NCBI GenBank assembly: GCA_943704415.1
Contig: CALSCO010001421.1
Coordinates: forward strand, 1-62,082
DNA length: 62,082 bases
Direction of reading: 5' to 3'
Source: Parvularia atlantis
Lineage: Eukaryota; Opisthokonta; Rotosphaerida
Positions 33,901 to 46,774 of this stretch are shown piece after piece. Within the stretch, counting starts at the first letter, position 1, and every line of letters starts with the position of its first letter. The position numbers and the translations under genes were made by a program. Below the pieces are notes generated by a model. That model was not told the DNA's origin, made no database searches, and saw only the letters and a program-made list of their open reading frames with translations.

Positions 33901-36742
33901 ATTGAGCACCGCGCACAGAGCCATGTCCCAGCTTGTGGCGTCGCCGTCGTTTCTGCTTGAGAAGGAGAAGGTCGAGGTGGTCGTCGTGCCGCTTGGTGCG
34001 CTTGACCGTGCTGTGCCTCGCCGCGATGACCCTCACGGCGCGCCGTGCAGATGACCGCAAGGGCGCGGGCGACAAGAAGAAGAAGGACGAGAAGGAGAAG
34101 AAGGAGAACGTGCGTGGACTGCGGTGCCGCGGTACTGCTCAGCGCTGACGGGCCCCCGCGCGCAAGGTGGGTGTCGTGCGCCGCGCCATACGCAACATCG
34201 AGCACATGCTCGAGGAGTTTGAAAAGTCGCAGCCCGAGGGGCTGCTGAAAGTGCTGCACCGTGCGTGCAGCAGAGGGTCCCCGTGCGCGCACATGCCCAC
34301 CAGAGCGTTGCGCAGGCCGCAAGGACCGCGACGTCGACGCCATGTTCACCACGCCGGCCGAGGGTGACCTGAGTTTGCGCAAGGACAGCAAGCTGTCGCT
34401 GTTCGAGGAGCAGCCGCGCAAGTCTGTCGTGGGTGCGGCCGCCCACCGGCGCTCGCTCGTGGCTGCGCTGACCCTTGGCCGTCGCGCAGGCGAGCTGATG
34501 CCGTCCAAGCAGTCGGGGTTGCGGCGCAGCTCGACGACGTCGAGCATGGAGGACGGTGCGCGCCCACTTGTTGCACTACAGGCGGCTGACGCGCACGCGC
34601 AGTCATCCCGCGGCCCGACGGGATGAGCCCCGAGTGGGTCAACTGGAGGCGACAGTGCCTCAACCTGTCGCCCGACGTGCGGGCGGGGCGGGCGGGGCGG
34701 CTGGTTGCGCGCGCCCCTCACAACGCCCTGGCTGCGCAGAACATCTGGAACGAGCTCGGCGTGCTCTCGTTCGGCAAGGAGGATGGCAAGCTGTTTGTCA
34801 AGGCCGGCACACTGAACCAAATCCTGATTCACTTGACCTCGCCGCTCGAGAACGCTGCCGACGCGCTGGCCGGTGCGTGCCCTCGCCCGACCGTCGCACG
34901 TGCCCCTGACTGCGACGCCGGCGCGGGCAGGCTCGGACTTTTACCGCACGTTCATGATGACGCTGCAGACCTTCACCGAGCCCGAGATCTTTGTGCAGAA
35001 GATGAACGAGCGGTGCGCGCGCCCGCCGATGCTTGCGCCTGTACTGTGCCTGACGACGGCTCGCGGGTGCAGGTACTGCGTGCCCCAGCCGCCGCCGGGC
35101 GTGTCTAAGGAGGCCTACGAGCAGGACGTGAAGAACCCGGTGCAGATGCGCGTGTGCAACCTGCTGTGAGCCGCGCCTGAGGCCGTCTGCCGCGACGACC
35201 AGCGCTCACGCCCGCGTCGCACAGCAAAAAGTGGATCATCGCCCGGTACGACCAGGACCTCGCGCACAAGCCGCGCCTGCTCGAGGACCTTGACCAGTTC
35301 ATCAACGACGTGGCCAAGGACAGCGAGTACCTGTCCAAGAACCTGCGCCAGTGCTTCAGCCTCTACGTGCGTCACCGCAGGCGAGCGCTGCGTGAGCTGA
35401 CGGGCGCGGCGCGATAGACGTCGGGCGAGCGCTTCCTGTACCACAAGAAGCTCGCGCAGGGCGACAACGCGCACAACGTGATGACGACCACGAACGACGT
35501 GCGCTGCCCCGCGCCGGCGGCGATGGCGCCTGCTCACGGGCGCCTGCTCAGGCGTCCATCTTCCACACGTTTGCGCACTTTGACCCGCGCGACGTCGCGG
35601 AGCAGCTGACGCTGATCGACGCCGAGAACTTCCGGGTGATTCGTGTACGCGCATGCGCGCTTGCCGTCCAGCCTTGCCGCTCGCGACGCTTGACACGCGT
35701 ACGGGCGCAGTTGTACGAGCTTGCGGGTCAGGCTTGGAGCAAGAAGGACGCCAGCGTCAAGTCGCCGAACCTGATGCGCATGATCAACCACACGAACCGG
35801 CTGTCGCTGTGGGTGGCGGCGTCGATCGTGCAGGAGCCCAAGTTGCGACGGCGGAAGAAGATCATGACCAACATGATCCTGCTGCTGCAGGTGCGGAGCG
35901 CGCGCGCTCTCGCGTGGCCAGGGCTGCAGCGCACACGCGTCTGCGCGCACAGTACCTCAAGAGCATCAACAACTTCCACGCGGTCATGGGCGTGCTCGCG
36001 GGCTTGTCGATGGCGGCCGTCTCGCGCCTCAAGCACACGATCAAGGAACTGCCGTCGCGCGTGCGCAAGGTGCGCGCGGCGGGCATGCCGCCCCGCCTGA
36101 CGCCCACACACCTGCGTGCGCAGATCCAGGAGGACATCGAGCAGGAAATGAGCTCGCTCGGGTCGTTCCGTATCTACCGCGAGAACATCAAAAAGGCGAC
36201 GGCGCCCGTGATCCCGTTCATGTGCGTCGGCGCCGTGTGCGACGCGCTGGCTCACGTGGCGGCGGCAGGGGCGTGATGCTCAGCGACCTCACCTTCGTCG
36301 AGGACGGCAACCCCAATATGACCGAGAACGGCCTGATCAACTGGATCAAGCGCTCGCTGCTCTACAACATCCTGTCGCAGGTGCGTCGCGGCCCCCTTGC
36401 GCTTTTAGCACGGCGCGCCGACCGCCGTGTGCGCGCAGTTCACCGAGTACCAGCGCGTGTGCTACTACACCTTCCCGGAGAAGCGTGTCAAGGACGCGAT
36501 CCTGGCCTCGATCGAGCAGGCCCAGACGACGCCGTCGCAGCTGTACAACGGGTCGCTGCAGATTGAGCCGCGCAACGGCGAGCTGCCGCCCGAGTCCGGG
36601 GTGCGTCGCTGCGGCCCGGCCGTGCGTCGCAGCGCTCGCTGATCTGCACCCGCGCGCCGCGGCGCAGGCAAACTCAGCCTGGTCCGCGTTCTTCAACCGG
36701 AGGCAGTCGGTCGTCGTGACCGGCCCAGGCCCGTCCAAGTGA
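30987..36742 (+). CDS. Large Ras guanine-nucleotide exchange factor (RasGEF_N + RasGEF)
   Basis: About 25 short introns; roughly 1,350 residues. The N-terminal ~900 residues are mostly charged helix (for example LKLMTRSLLLCRESMSSKN, EIEHIRERGAVKRLEMLEAK, LKSQLKDRINVQDVFSADK) with no domain I recognise, plus Pro/Ala linkers and a Lys/Glu run. The RasGEF_N module reads FVKAGTLNQILIHLTSPLEN, DFYRTFMMTLQTFTEPEIF, RVCNLLKKWIIARYDQDL. The catalytic Cdc25-homology domain follows: FDPRDVAEQLTLIDAENFRV, SPNLMRMINHTNRLSLWVAA, YLKSINNFHAVMGVLAGLS, PVIPFMGVMLSDLTFVEDGN. It activates Ras by GDP release. MSQLVASPSF near 33,920 could start a separate downstream gene, but frames continue across it. Confidence 0.92.
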
Positions 36743-36847
36743 GCCTCCGCTGAGCGTGCTGAAGGTGCTGTCGAATGTCGAGTGGTTTTGGCGCGCGCCG
36801 CTGGGCGTTCAAACGAGAGCGCCACCGGTTGCCCAAGAGAGCGCGCA
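36743..36847. promoter_or_regulatory. CDC7 promoter interval between RasGEF stop and CDC7 start
   Basis: A 105-bp same-strand spacer holding an E2F-type site at 36786-36795, 52 bp before the CDC7 ATG. Confidence 0.5.
36786..36795. promoter_or_regulatory. E2F-type site upstream of CDC7
   Basis: TTTTGGCGCG (then CGCC) fits the E2F consensus TTTSSCGC. Cdc7 is an S-phase kinase, so the site is functionally plausible. Confidence 0.55.
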
Positions 36848-38851
<2,004 letters not shown>

Positions 38852-38898
38852 CGCGCATTTCTTGTTACCGCTACGACAGGCAGACAGCCGCGCGCGCT

Positions 38899-39346
38899 TC
38901 ACGAGCTCTTCTGACCGCCCTCGTGCTCGCTGGCGTGGCGCTGCTCCTGCTCGAGCGCCTCGTGGATCTTGCAGCGCTCGGCGACCGACTCGCGGCGGTC
39001 AATGTCGTGCTCGCTGACGGCCGCCGGGAGGATGCGGTCGACGCCCGTGCCGCCCTCGCTCTGCATGCGGCTGGCCGTCACGGCGCGTGTCAGCCGTGTC
39101 TCACCCGCGCGTGCGTCGGCTCGCACCCGACTTCCTGGCTCGGGCTGGGCTCGACAGCCTTGCCCTGCGTCTGCGACGTGACCGAGGACGTGAAGGGCGC
39201 CTCGCGGCTGGGGTCGTGCGTGCCTGTCGCGCGCGTGTGTCAGCACGCGAAGTGAAACCGAATGAAGGCGCACCAGGGGCGGGGGCGGCCGAGTCGTACT
39301 CGGGACGCACGGTGCGCGTCGTCTGCGTCGGCTTGCGCGCGGCCAT
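38899..39346 (-). CDS. Small unidentified protein, 113 residues
   Basis: Three exons joined by two introns that each show a GTGCG donor, a CTGACAC branch-like motif and an AG acceptor, with reading frame preserved. The product begins MAARKPTQTTRTVRPEYDSA, continues with SREAPFTSSVTSQTQGKAVE and SEGGTGVDRILPAAVSEHDI, and ends with a charged helix (SVAERCKIHEALEQEQRH). It is hydrophilic, without signal, membrane segment or recognisable domain. It is head-to-head with the pantothenate kinase gene (102 bp) and tail-to-tail with CDC7 (47 bp). Real splice signals argue for a gene, but no function is visible. Confidence 0.6.
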
Positions 39347-39448
39347 CGGTCGGTCTCGTGTGCGGGCGCGGCTGGAGCGGGCGCAAAGTGTGAGTGCCGC
39401 CGCGAGCGTGCGCAAGCCGCAGGGGCGTCAGCGTGACGCACATTCGTG
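39347..39448. promoter_or_regulatory. 102-bp bidirectional spacer, small gene/PANK4
   Basis: GC-rich, with a GTCAGCGTGACGC inverted-repeat-like element near the PANK4 start. No E2F site. Confidence 0.4.
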
Positions 39449-42400
39449 ATGAACCTGTCAGACGCGCGCATCTCGGTAACGGCGCGGCGGCCGTCGAGCA
39501 CGCGCGACATCCACCTGCCGAACCAGGTGCGCCACGTGCGCGCGCGCGCGCGATCGCCGGCAGGTTGATGCTCCCCCGCACGCGCGCATGCACGCAGCTG
39601 GAGGATGTGAGCGTCGTCGCGCTCGACATCGGCGGGAGCCTGTCCAAGGTCGTGTACTTCTCGCGCAAGCAGGTCGACTACGACGCCGGCGACGGCTCGC
39701 CCGGCGGCCGCCTGCACTTTGAGCGCTTCCCGAGCAAGCCGCTGGACGAGTGCCTGCGCTTCGTCGAGCGCATCACCGAGGACAGCCGGCGCGCGGGGCG
39801 GCCGCTGGTGCGCGCGCGCACACGTCACGGCGCACGGCCGCCCTTCCCACGCGAGCGCGCGCGCGCACACGCAGGTCATCCGCGCCACCGGCGGCGGCGC
39901 GCACAAGTACGCGGACGAGATCTACCGGCGCCTGGGCATCCGCCTGCAGCCGTTCGACGAGATGCGCTGCCTCATCGTCGGGCTCAACTTTCTCCTGCGT
40001 GAGGTGCCGTATGAGGTGCGTGCGGGCGCGAGCGCGAGTGCGTGCGCGGGAGGCCGATCGGGGGGCGGCTACGCGCAGGTGTTCACGGTCCAGCCGGACA
40101 CGTCGGCCATGAGCTTCCAGGAGCTGCCGCGCTGGGACGGCGTGTTCCCGTACATGCTCGTCAACATCGGCTCGGGCGTGAGCATCCTCAAGGTCACCAG
40201 CCCGACCACGTACCAGCGCGTCAGCGGCACGAGCCTGGGCGGCGGCACGCTCTGGGGCTTGCTGTCGTTGCTGACCGACTGCAAGGCGCGCGCGCGCGGC
40301 GACGGCGCCCCGGTCGCCGCTGACGCTTCGTCGTCGTCATTGCAGGACTATGACTCGATGCTGGCGCTGGCAACGCAGGGCGACAACCGCAACGTCGACA
40401 TGCTCGTGGGCGACATCTACGGCATGGACTACGGCAGCATCGGGCTCAAGTCGACCACGATCGCGTCGTGCTTCGGCAAGGCGCGCGCCTAGCCCGGCCA
40501 TGTTCGAGCGCGCACACTGACAGGCGCCGGCGGCACTGCAGTGCTTCCAACGCGAGAGCGGCAGCGACGCGCCCAAGCCGCAGTTCCGCCCCGAGGACAT
40601 CTGCAAGAGCGCGCTGCTCATGGTGTCGAACAACATCGGCCAGGTGCGCTTTCCTGCGCGGGCCAGTCGCACGCTCGAGCCCTGACGGCCGCGCGCCCAG
40701 ATCGCCTACCTGAATGCGACCGTGCACAACATCTCGCGCATCTACTTTGGCGGGTCGTTCATCCGCGGGCACGTCGACACGATGCGCACGATCTCGTACG
40801 CGATCAGCTTCTGGTCCAAGGGCAGCGCGCAAGGCGCGTGCGCCCGCGCGCGCAGCGATGCCCGCTTCACTGACGCCGCTGTGGTTTGTCGTCGTGACAG
40901 CGCTTTTCCTGCGCCACGACGGCTACATCGGCGCCCTGGGCGCGTTCCTGGTCGAGGATCTGCCGCCGCCCGACAGCGGCGCGGACGATTCGCGCAGCGC
41001 CGACCTGCAGGCGATCTCGTCCGATGACGCCAGGGTGGTGGAGACGCCGAACCCGATGGCGCGTGGCGGCTCATTCATCGAGAACTTTGCGCGATCCAAC
41101 TCGATCTCGGACTCGTCGCCCGGGTCACTCGGTTTCCTTGACACGTGCGATCCGCTTCACAGTGCCGCGCGCGCGCGCGCCCCTGACCTACCACGCAGTA
41201 CGCGCAACAACCTTGTGGCGTGCCCGCTCCTGGCCGACCTGGCGACCTACGAGCCGGATACGCTGCACCTCGAGAGCCACGAGCGGCGGCAGTTCTGGCT
41301 CAAGTCGTTCGAGGACTCGATCGACAACACCATCCAGGTGCGCACTCACGCTCCCTTCGCAAAGGTGCTCGCTGCTGACCGCCGGGCACGCCCGGCCAGG
41401 TCGTTTTGTCGTCGATGGGCGACACGCCCGAGCTGCGCCAGAAGACGGACGAGTTTGTCAAGTGCGGTGCCGGCTGTTGCTGCTGCGCCGTGCATGCTGA
41501 CGTGCACTTGCGCACGAGGGCGTACAAATCGTTCCTGGCGCGGCTGCAGAGCGAGCCGGGCGCGTTTGGCGGGCTGTCGGTGCGGAGTCTGCTGGACGTG
41601 CGTGAGCAGGTGCGCACTTTCATGCGATCGGCCGCGTGCACTTGTCCTGACGCGTGCCTGGCCGCAGTGCCTGCACGAGTACGTCTCGGCGGACCCGCTC
41701 AAGCAGCTCAAGCACCGCGAGAACGCGCACGCGATCAGCTCACTCGCGGGGCGGCTCGACTTCCTGCGCGGGCTTGACGAGGCGCGCCGGCAGCGCGAGA
41801 TCATCGCCGGCCTGCTGTCGGGTGCGTGCGCATGGCAAGCGCGGCGGGGACTCAGCGACGACTGAGCGATCGCCAGGCAATATGTTTGACTGGGGCGCGC
41901 GCGAGGTCGTCAAGGAGATCAACAAGGGCGGGCTCGACTTTGACAACGCGGCCGAGCTGATTCACCGCGGCAACGCCGAGCTCGACTACACCGAGGCGTT
42001 CTGCCGTCGGTGTGCCGCGTCCGTCCGCGCCGTGTGCGGCGCGTCGTGACCACTCCCGCATGCAGGCTCAACGGCGGGCCGGCGCACACCAAGGCCATCA
42101 TCTTTGCAGACAACTGCGGGCAGGACATCGTGCTGGGCATTGTGCCGTTTGCGCTGTACCTGCTGGGACGGTGCGCGCGCGCGCGCGTCATGTGACCGGG
42201 TCGGTGGTGGGCCTTACGGCGAGGCCGCGGCGCGCAGCGGGACGCAGGTCGTCATCGCCTGCAACTCGCGGCCCGCGCTCAACGACATCACCCACAGCGA
42301 GATGCTCAGCCTGGCGGGCGCGATCTCCGAGGTCAGCGCCGAGTTCCAGGAGGCGTACCGTTCCGGGTGCGCGCGCGGTGTCGGGCGCTGTGGACACGGC

Positions 42401-42736
42401 GGGCTGAGCACGGCGTCGCAGGCGCTTGAGCGTCATGCCGTCGGGTCAACAGTCGCCCTGCCTCAACCTCGCGCGGATCAACAGCACGCTGGCCAGGGCG
42501 TGCAAGGACGCAGACCTGCTCGTGCTGCACGGCATGGGCCGCGCGATTCACACCAACCTGCGCGCACGGTGCGCTCGCGCGTTCACACGCACCCCACGTC
42601 AACAGCTCACCACCCGCGCAGGTTTCGCTGCGACACGCTTAAGCTGGCCGTGATCAAGTCGGCCGTCGTCGCGCGTGAGCTCAATGCGCGCATGTACGAC
42701 GCCGTGGTGCTCTTCGAGCCGGGAGCGACGGCGTGA
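39449..42736 (+). CDS. PANK4: Pantothenate kinase fused to DUF89 phosphatase (PANK4/plant PANK2 type)
   Basis: About 13 exons, roughly 800 residues. N-terminal type II pantothenate kinase: [72 protein letters not shown] and [20 protein letters not shown]. The Glu of DEM and the Arg of QRV align with catalytic residues that vertebrate PANK4 has lost, so this kinase looks active. After an acidic linker comes the DUF89 domain: [16 protein letters not shown]-like start, [73 protein letters not shown] and the C-terminal Arg/Glu helix. DUF89 of PANK4 dephosphorylates 4'-phosphopantetheine-type metabolites, giving push-pull control of CoA synthesis. Confidence 0.95.
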
Positions 42737-42780
42737 GGAGGGGTGTAGCGAGGGCACGGCACCGCCGCGCGTCAGACATT

Positions 42781-42806
42781 GACACACACACACACAAAAA
42801 AAAAAC
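42781..42806. repeat. CA repeat followed by poly-A
   Basis: Alternating AC then about ten A in the 107-bp convergent spacer between PANK4 and CDC25. Simple-sequence DNA; it may help transcript end formation. Confidence 0.6.
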
Positions 42807-42843
42807 AACGACAAACACGTCTCGTGGCGCTCGCGTCACATCG

Positions 42844-44657
42844 TCATGACGCTGCGCATGCCGCTGAGCTGACACTGGCGGGTGCGCGGCTGTGAGCACA
42901 GGCCACAAAATTGCGCACGGCACGACGCACCATCCGGTCCGTGTCGTCCGGGGTCATGGGCGTGTAGCCAGGCGGATCGCAATACCGTCCGACGTGTCCA
43001 ATGCCAGCCTGCTGCCGCTCCTGCAGCGCGTTGACGCTCGTGTCAGTCGCTGCGGCGATGCCGTGCGAGCCTCGCACGCACCACGAGCGAGGTGTAGAGA
43101 TTCTTGTAGCCGCGGTGGAGCACGTACATCTCCGGGTAGAGCACGTAGCCCTTGCCGTCGCAGAGCCATCGGTCATGCTTGCGGATGTTTTCAAACAGCC
43201 GCGGCCCTGTCGGTAGCGTGAGCGGCAAATGAGGCGTGCCGTGCCGAGCGCACGCACCGCGCATCTGCGAGAACTCGCAGTGGATGATCACGAGGTGCTC
43301 CTTGCCGTGCAGGTTGTCCGTCTGGAACAGCAGCTCCTGCGTGTGCGGCGCACTTCATGAGTCGCGGAGCGCGCGCGGGCGTGTGCTTGCCGAGCGCACA
43401 TGGGCCTGCTCTCTGTGCGGGCAGTTGATGGCGTTGCGGATGTGGCCGCCGTTGTACTCGTAGGGGTAGCGGCAGTCGATGATCGTGATCTTGCGGTAGA
43501 GCGCGCTGTATTTGCCGTCGAGGACGTCGCACAGCTGCGGGTCACGCGCGTGCGTAATGCGGGAAATATTTGGCGTGCGATGGCGCAAGAGCATCGAGCC
43601 GCACGCACCGTCTTCCACGACATCTGCGCGTTTGTCGGCTGATCCAGCACGACAGGCAGCAGCGGGACGATGAACACGTGCATCACCAGCGGGACGTAGG
43701 CGTGGGCGCGGGCATTGCCGTGGGCGTGGGCGTGGGCGTTGCCGCGGTTGTTGTTGGGCGACTCGTCGGCCGGCTCGTCGCGGTCCGAAGCCACATGCGG
43801 GCCGTTGGTGCTGTCGATCGAGACGCGGCGCATCTTGGTGGCGCTGGCGGGCACCTGGTGGCGCTGCGCATCCACAGGCTGACGGACCCAGGTGACGTCG
43901 ACGAGCGGGTCGTCGATCGGCGACGGCAGCGGCGACGTCGAGACGGACGCGGGCAGCGACAGCGTCGAGCCCGAGCTGCTCGTGAGGGTGTCGGACAGCG
44001 AGGGCGAGGGGACGAGCGTCGACTGCGACGACGAGCGCGAGAGCAGGGGCTGCGCGCGGTGCGAGCGGCCGTGTGACGACCCGGCAGGACAAGACAAGGA
44101 CGGAAGAAATGCACACGCACGTTGTTGGGCTTGGTGCTCGGCCAGCGGGCGCGGGGGCGCGTCGGCGGCATGCCGAGCCTGCCGTTGCGGCGGCCGTCAG
44201 GCGCGCGGGCTGCGCGCACGGCACGCACGGCGGCTTGTTGGTCTCGACCACGCCGAGCGGCGGCTGCGACGCGTTCTTGCGCTTGGTGGCGGCCGTGGGG
44301 CTGGCGTGGCGCGGTCTGTGAGGCAGGGACGTGCGGTGCGCATGCGGGGCGCGAGGGCGGGCACCTGTTCATGGTCAGGGCGCGCAGCTCGTCCAGCTGC
44401 TCTTCCTCGGCGCCGCCGTCGACGGGCGCAGAGAGCGGGATGCCGGGCGAGTCGTCGAAGGCCGCGCCGAGAGCGTCGTCGTCGTCGGCACCCAGCGAGT
44501 CGCACGGCGACGCCTCGCCTGCGCGCGGCTCGACGTTCTCCGACATGGCGCGCAGCCGGAAGAGCGGCGGAAAGCCGAGCGACAAGGCGCGGCGCGCCAT
44601 GGGGCTCGGGCTGTGCGCGGCAGGCCGCGCGTCGCCGCTGCCACGACGCCCGTACAT
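42844..44657 (-). CDS. CDC25: Cdc25-family dual-specificity phosphatase
   Basis: Activator of cyclin-dependent kinase. A long Ser/Pro/Asp-rich N-terminus (ADDDDALGAAFDDSPGIPLS, STLVPSPSLSDTLTSSSGS) has an NAHAHAHGNARAHAY segment. The rhodanese-like catalytic domain starts DPQLCDVLDGKYSALYRKIT, then IIDCRYPYEYNGGHIRNAIN. The active site IIHCEFSQMRGPRLFENIRK is the complete CX5R loop (C-EFSQM-R). YPEMYVLHRGYKNLY and CDPPGYTPMTPDD complete the Cdc25 signature. Six or seven exons. The start is MYGRRGSGDA. A 369-bp promoter with an E2F-type site 144 bp upstream is shared with the epimerase gene. The phosphate-binding Arg and the catalytic Cys are both intact, so the enzyme should be active. Confidence 0.93.
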
Positions 44658-45026
44658 GCTCGCGGGCGAGGGCGGGGCGCACGGGGGCCCGGCGGGGCGC
44701 GCGCGGCGGCGGGGCGACGTCGCTGGGATGGGCCGAGCCGGAAGGGTGGGGGAGGGCCGCGCGCGGTCAGCCCGAAAAAGCCGCGGAGGGACTCTTTTTT
44801 TTTGGCGCGTGTGACGTGCGGTTCGGCGTGTGCGGCGGTCGCGCAACCGCAGCGACCGGCGGCGGGCCCGAGAAGGCGGACGAGGAGCGCGTACGCGGGC
44901 AGCACACACGGCAGACGCGCGGCCCCGCAGCGGCGCGAGAGAGGGAGGGGAGGGAGGAAACGCGACGCGGCGGACAGGACACGCCGACCGTTACAAATGC
45001 TCGAACGCGATTGGCCGACGCGAGGG
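44658..45026. promoter_or_regulatory. 369-bp bidirectional promoter, CDC25/epimerase
   Basis: The largest divergent spacer in the window. It contains CTTTTTTTTTGGCGCG (E2F-type at 44801-44809) and otherwise GC-rich DNA. No gene was recognised in it. Confidence 0.5.
44801..44809. promoter_or_regulatory. E2F-type site upstream of CDC25
   Basis: TTTGGCGCG at the end of a T-run, 144 bp from the CDC25 start codon. Confidence 0.55.
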
Positions 45027-46246
45027 ATGTCTGAGCTCCGAGTCGGCGTCAATGGACTGGTGCGGTGCGCGTGGTGCCGTGGCGCGTCCCGGGGGGGGGG
45101 GGGGGGGGGAGGCTGACGCCGCGCACGCCGGCACGCAGCCCAAGGTGCGCCTCGTGCACCCGAGTGGCCGCGCGGCCGTGGAGGCGTACCTGCACGGCGC
45201 GAGCGTGACCAGCTGGACCGTCGATGGCGTCGAGCAGCTCTTCGTGAGGTCGGCCAACGAGCGCGCGCACGCGACGTGACGCGGGGTCGCTCATGCCACC
45301 GCAGCGCCGAGGCCGTGTTCAACGGCAAGAACCCTATCCGCGGCGGCATCCCGATCGTGTTCCGTGCGTGACGACGCCCCGCACTCATCACTCAGGCTCA
45401 TCACCGGCGCCAGCCCAGTTTGCAATGACCGGCCCGCTGCGCATGCACGGCTTCGCGCGCAACCAGACCTGGCGCGTCGAGGACGGACCGGGCAGTGGCG
45501 ACGGCCAACACGCCGTGCTCCAGTTCCGCCTGGCCGACGACGACGAGACGCGGGCCGAGTGGGACGGCAACGCGTTCGAGCTCACGTACACGGTCACGCT
45601 GGGCGAGCGCACGCTCGCGACGCAGCTGCACGTGCGCAACCGCAACGCCGACCGCCCCTTCACCTTCACGACGGCGCTGCACACGTACTTCGCCGCTGGC
45701 GACATCGAGTGCGTGCGCGTGCACGGCTTCAAGGGCCGGCAGTACACCAACAACCCGGCACGCGACCACGAGGTGCGCGCGACGCGGTGCGCGCCGTGCT
45801 GGCGCGGCCTGACAGCAGCGAGCAGTACACGGAGGAGAGCGACGCCATCGTGTTTGCGGCCGAGACCGATCGCGTCTACTACGGCATGGCCGGCGCGGAG
45901 GTCTCGGCCACGGACGGCGAGCAGCGCCACATCGCGCTGCGCAACGAGGGCTTCGAGGATATGGGTGCGCTGGGCACACGCGTGCGCCCAGACCGGCGGG
46001 CTGACGGGGCTGAACGTGCGGCGCAGTCGTGTGGAACCCGTGGATCAACAAGTCCAAGGCGATGCCGGATTTTGGCGACGATGAGGTGCTGCCGTGGCCC
46101 GCCGACGTGCGTGTGCCTGAGACGCTGGCGGCGCGCAGTACCACCGCATGTTCTGCATCGAGGTGGCGACGATCCAGCACCCGGTCACGCTCGCGCCGGG
46201 CGCGGCGTGGTCTGCGGGCCAGCTGCTCACGGCGGGCCAGCAGTGA
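45027..46246 (+). CDS. Glucose-6-phosphate 1-epimerase (aldose-1-epimerase-like, YeaD/YMR099c family)
   Basis: Interconverts alpha and beta anomers of hexose-6-phosphates. Six or seven exons: MSELRVGVNGL | PKVRLVHPSGRAAVEAYLHG, then GASVTSWTVDG, NPIRGGIPIVFP, GPLRMHGFARNQTW (catalytic His in HGFAR), FTFTTALHTYF, FKGRQYTNN, VVWNPWINKSKAMPDF and YHRMFCIEVATIQHPVTLAP (catalytic Glu in CIEVA). This order is diagnostic for the hexose-6-phosphate epimerase group. Its first intron contains a 19-G run. It is head-to-head with CDC25. Confidence 0.92.
45091..45109. repeat. 19-base homopolymeric G run
   Basis: Uninterrupted G19 inside intron 1 of the epimerase gene. Probably length-variable and able to form a G-quadruplex in the pre-mRNA. 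Sequencing length error is possible. Confidence 0.8.
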
Positions 46247-46308
46247 CGCGTCTCTCAGTAACAACACTTACACTCGAACGGGCACTCGGGCGTCTCTGCG
46301 CGAGGGGC

Positions 46309-46313
46309 GTACA
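46309..46313 (-). terminator. Candidate polyadenylation element TGTAC
   Basis: GTACA on the plus strand, so TGTAC on the minus strand 35 bp past the DUF1764 stop, in the 101-bp convergent spacer. Confidence 0.35.
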
Positions 46314-46347
46314 GTGAGCGCGACGCCGTTGCACGCGCGTGGGAGGC

Positions 46348-46734
46348 TTAGAGCCGCGCACCGCCGCCTCGCCCGATCTGCAGCTCCTCCTCGGTGAAGA
46401 TCGGCAGCCCGTCGTCCGTGTACCGCCGCCCTGCACTCGCGCGCGCGCACATCAGCCACGCGAGCGTGCGTGCAGATGCGCGCGTGCGATGCGCACTCTT
46501 CGGCAGCAGCCCGCGGCTGTCGGCAAAGGCGGCGTCCGACGCATCGGGTCGCGGCGCGGTCGGCACGGGCATCATCGGCCTCGCCGCTTTTGCCTTCTTC
46601 TTCGCCGCATCGGACGTCGCGGCCTTCTTCTTCGCCGCAGCCGGCGCCGCGACCGCGGCCTGTGCGGGTGCGCCGTCGCCCGCGGACCGCTTCTTGCGCG
46701 CGGCCGCGAAGATGTCGTCGATGCTGTCCGACAT
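46348..46734 (-). CDS. DUF1764-family small nuclear-type protein
   Basis: Two exons give a protein of about 105 residues. The N-terminus MSDSIDDIFAAARKK matches the family's start. A long Lys/Ala-rich central segment follows (PAAAKKKAATSDAAKKKAKA). The diagnostic DUF1764 motif DDGLPIFTEEELQIGRGGG sits at the end. Family members usually continue with a short Cys-rich tail after GRGG; here the protein stops four residues later. The basic composition suggests nuclear or nucleolar location, but function is unknown. The intron (donor in AAGA|GTGCGCATC) restores PKRRRYTDD. Its start is 40 bp from the giant BLTP1 gene. Confidence 0.85.
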   Translation of the reverse strand: MSDSIDDIFAAARKKRSAGDGAPAQAAVAAPAAAKKKAATSDAAKKKAKAARPMMPVPTAPRPDASDAAFADSRGLLPKSAHRTRASARTLAWLMCARASAGRRYTDDGLPIFTEEELQIGRGGGARL

Positions 46735-46774
46735 TTAAGTGTGACCGACCGCGCTCGATCGACGGTGCGCGCGA
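46735..46774. promoter_or_regulatory. 40-bp bidirectional spacer, DUF1764/BLTP1
   Basis: GC-rich spacer starting TAAGTGTGACC. If BLTP1 starts at its second candidate ATG (46904) the spacer would be 169 bp. Confidence 0.4.

Noticed and set aside
33920-33960. Separate gene start (MSQLVASPSF) inside the RasGEF locus
   Set aside because: Flanking exons continue in frame with normal splice signals and no TGTAC-like end signal is seen before it. Kept as one gene, with the doubt stated.
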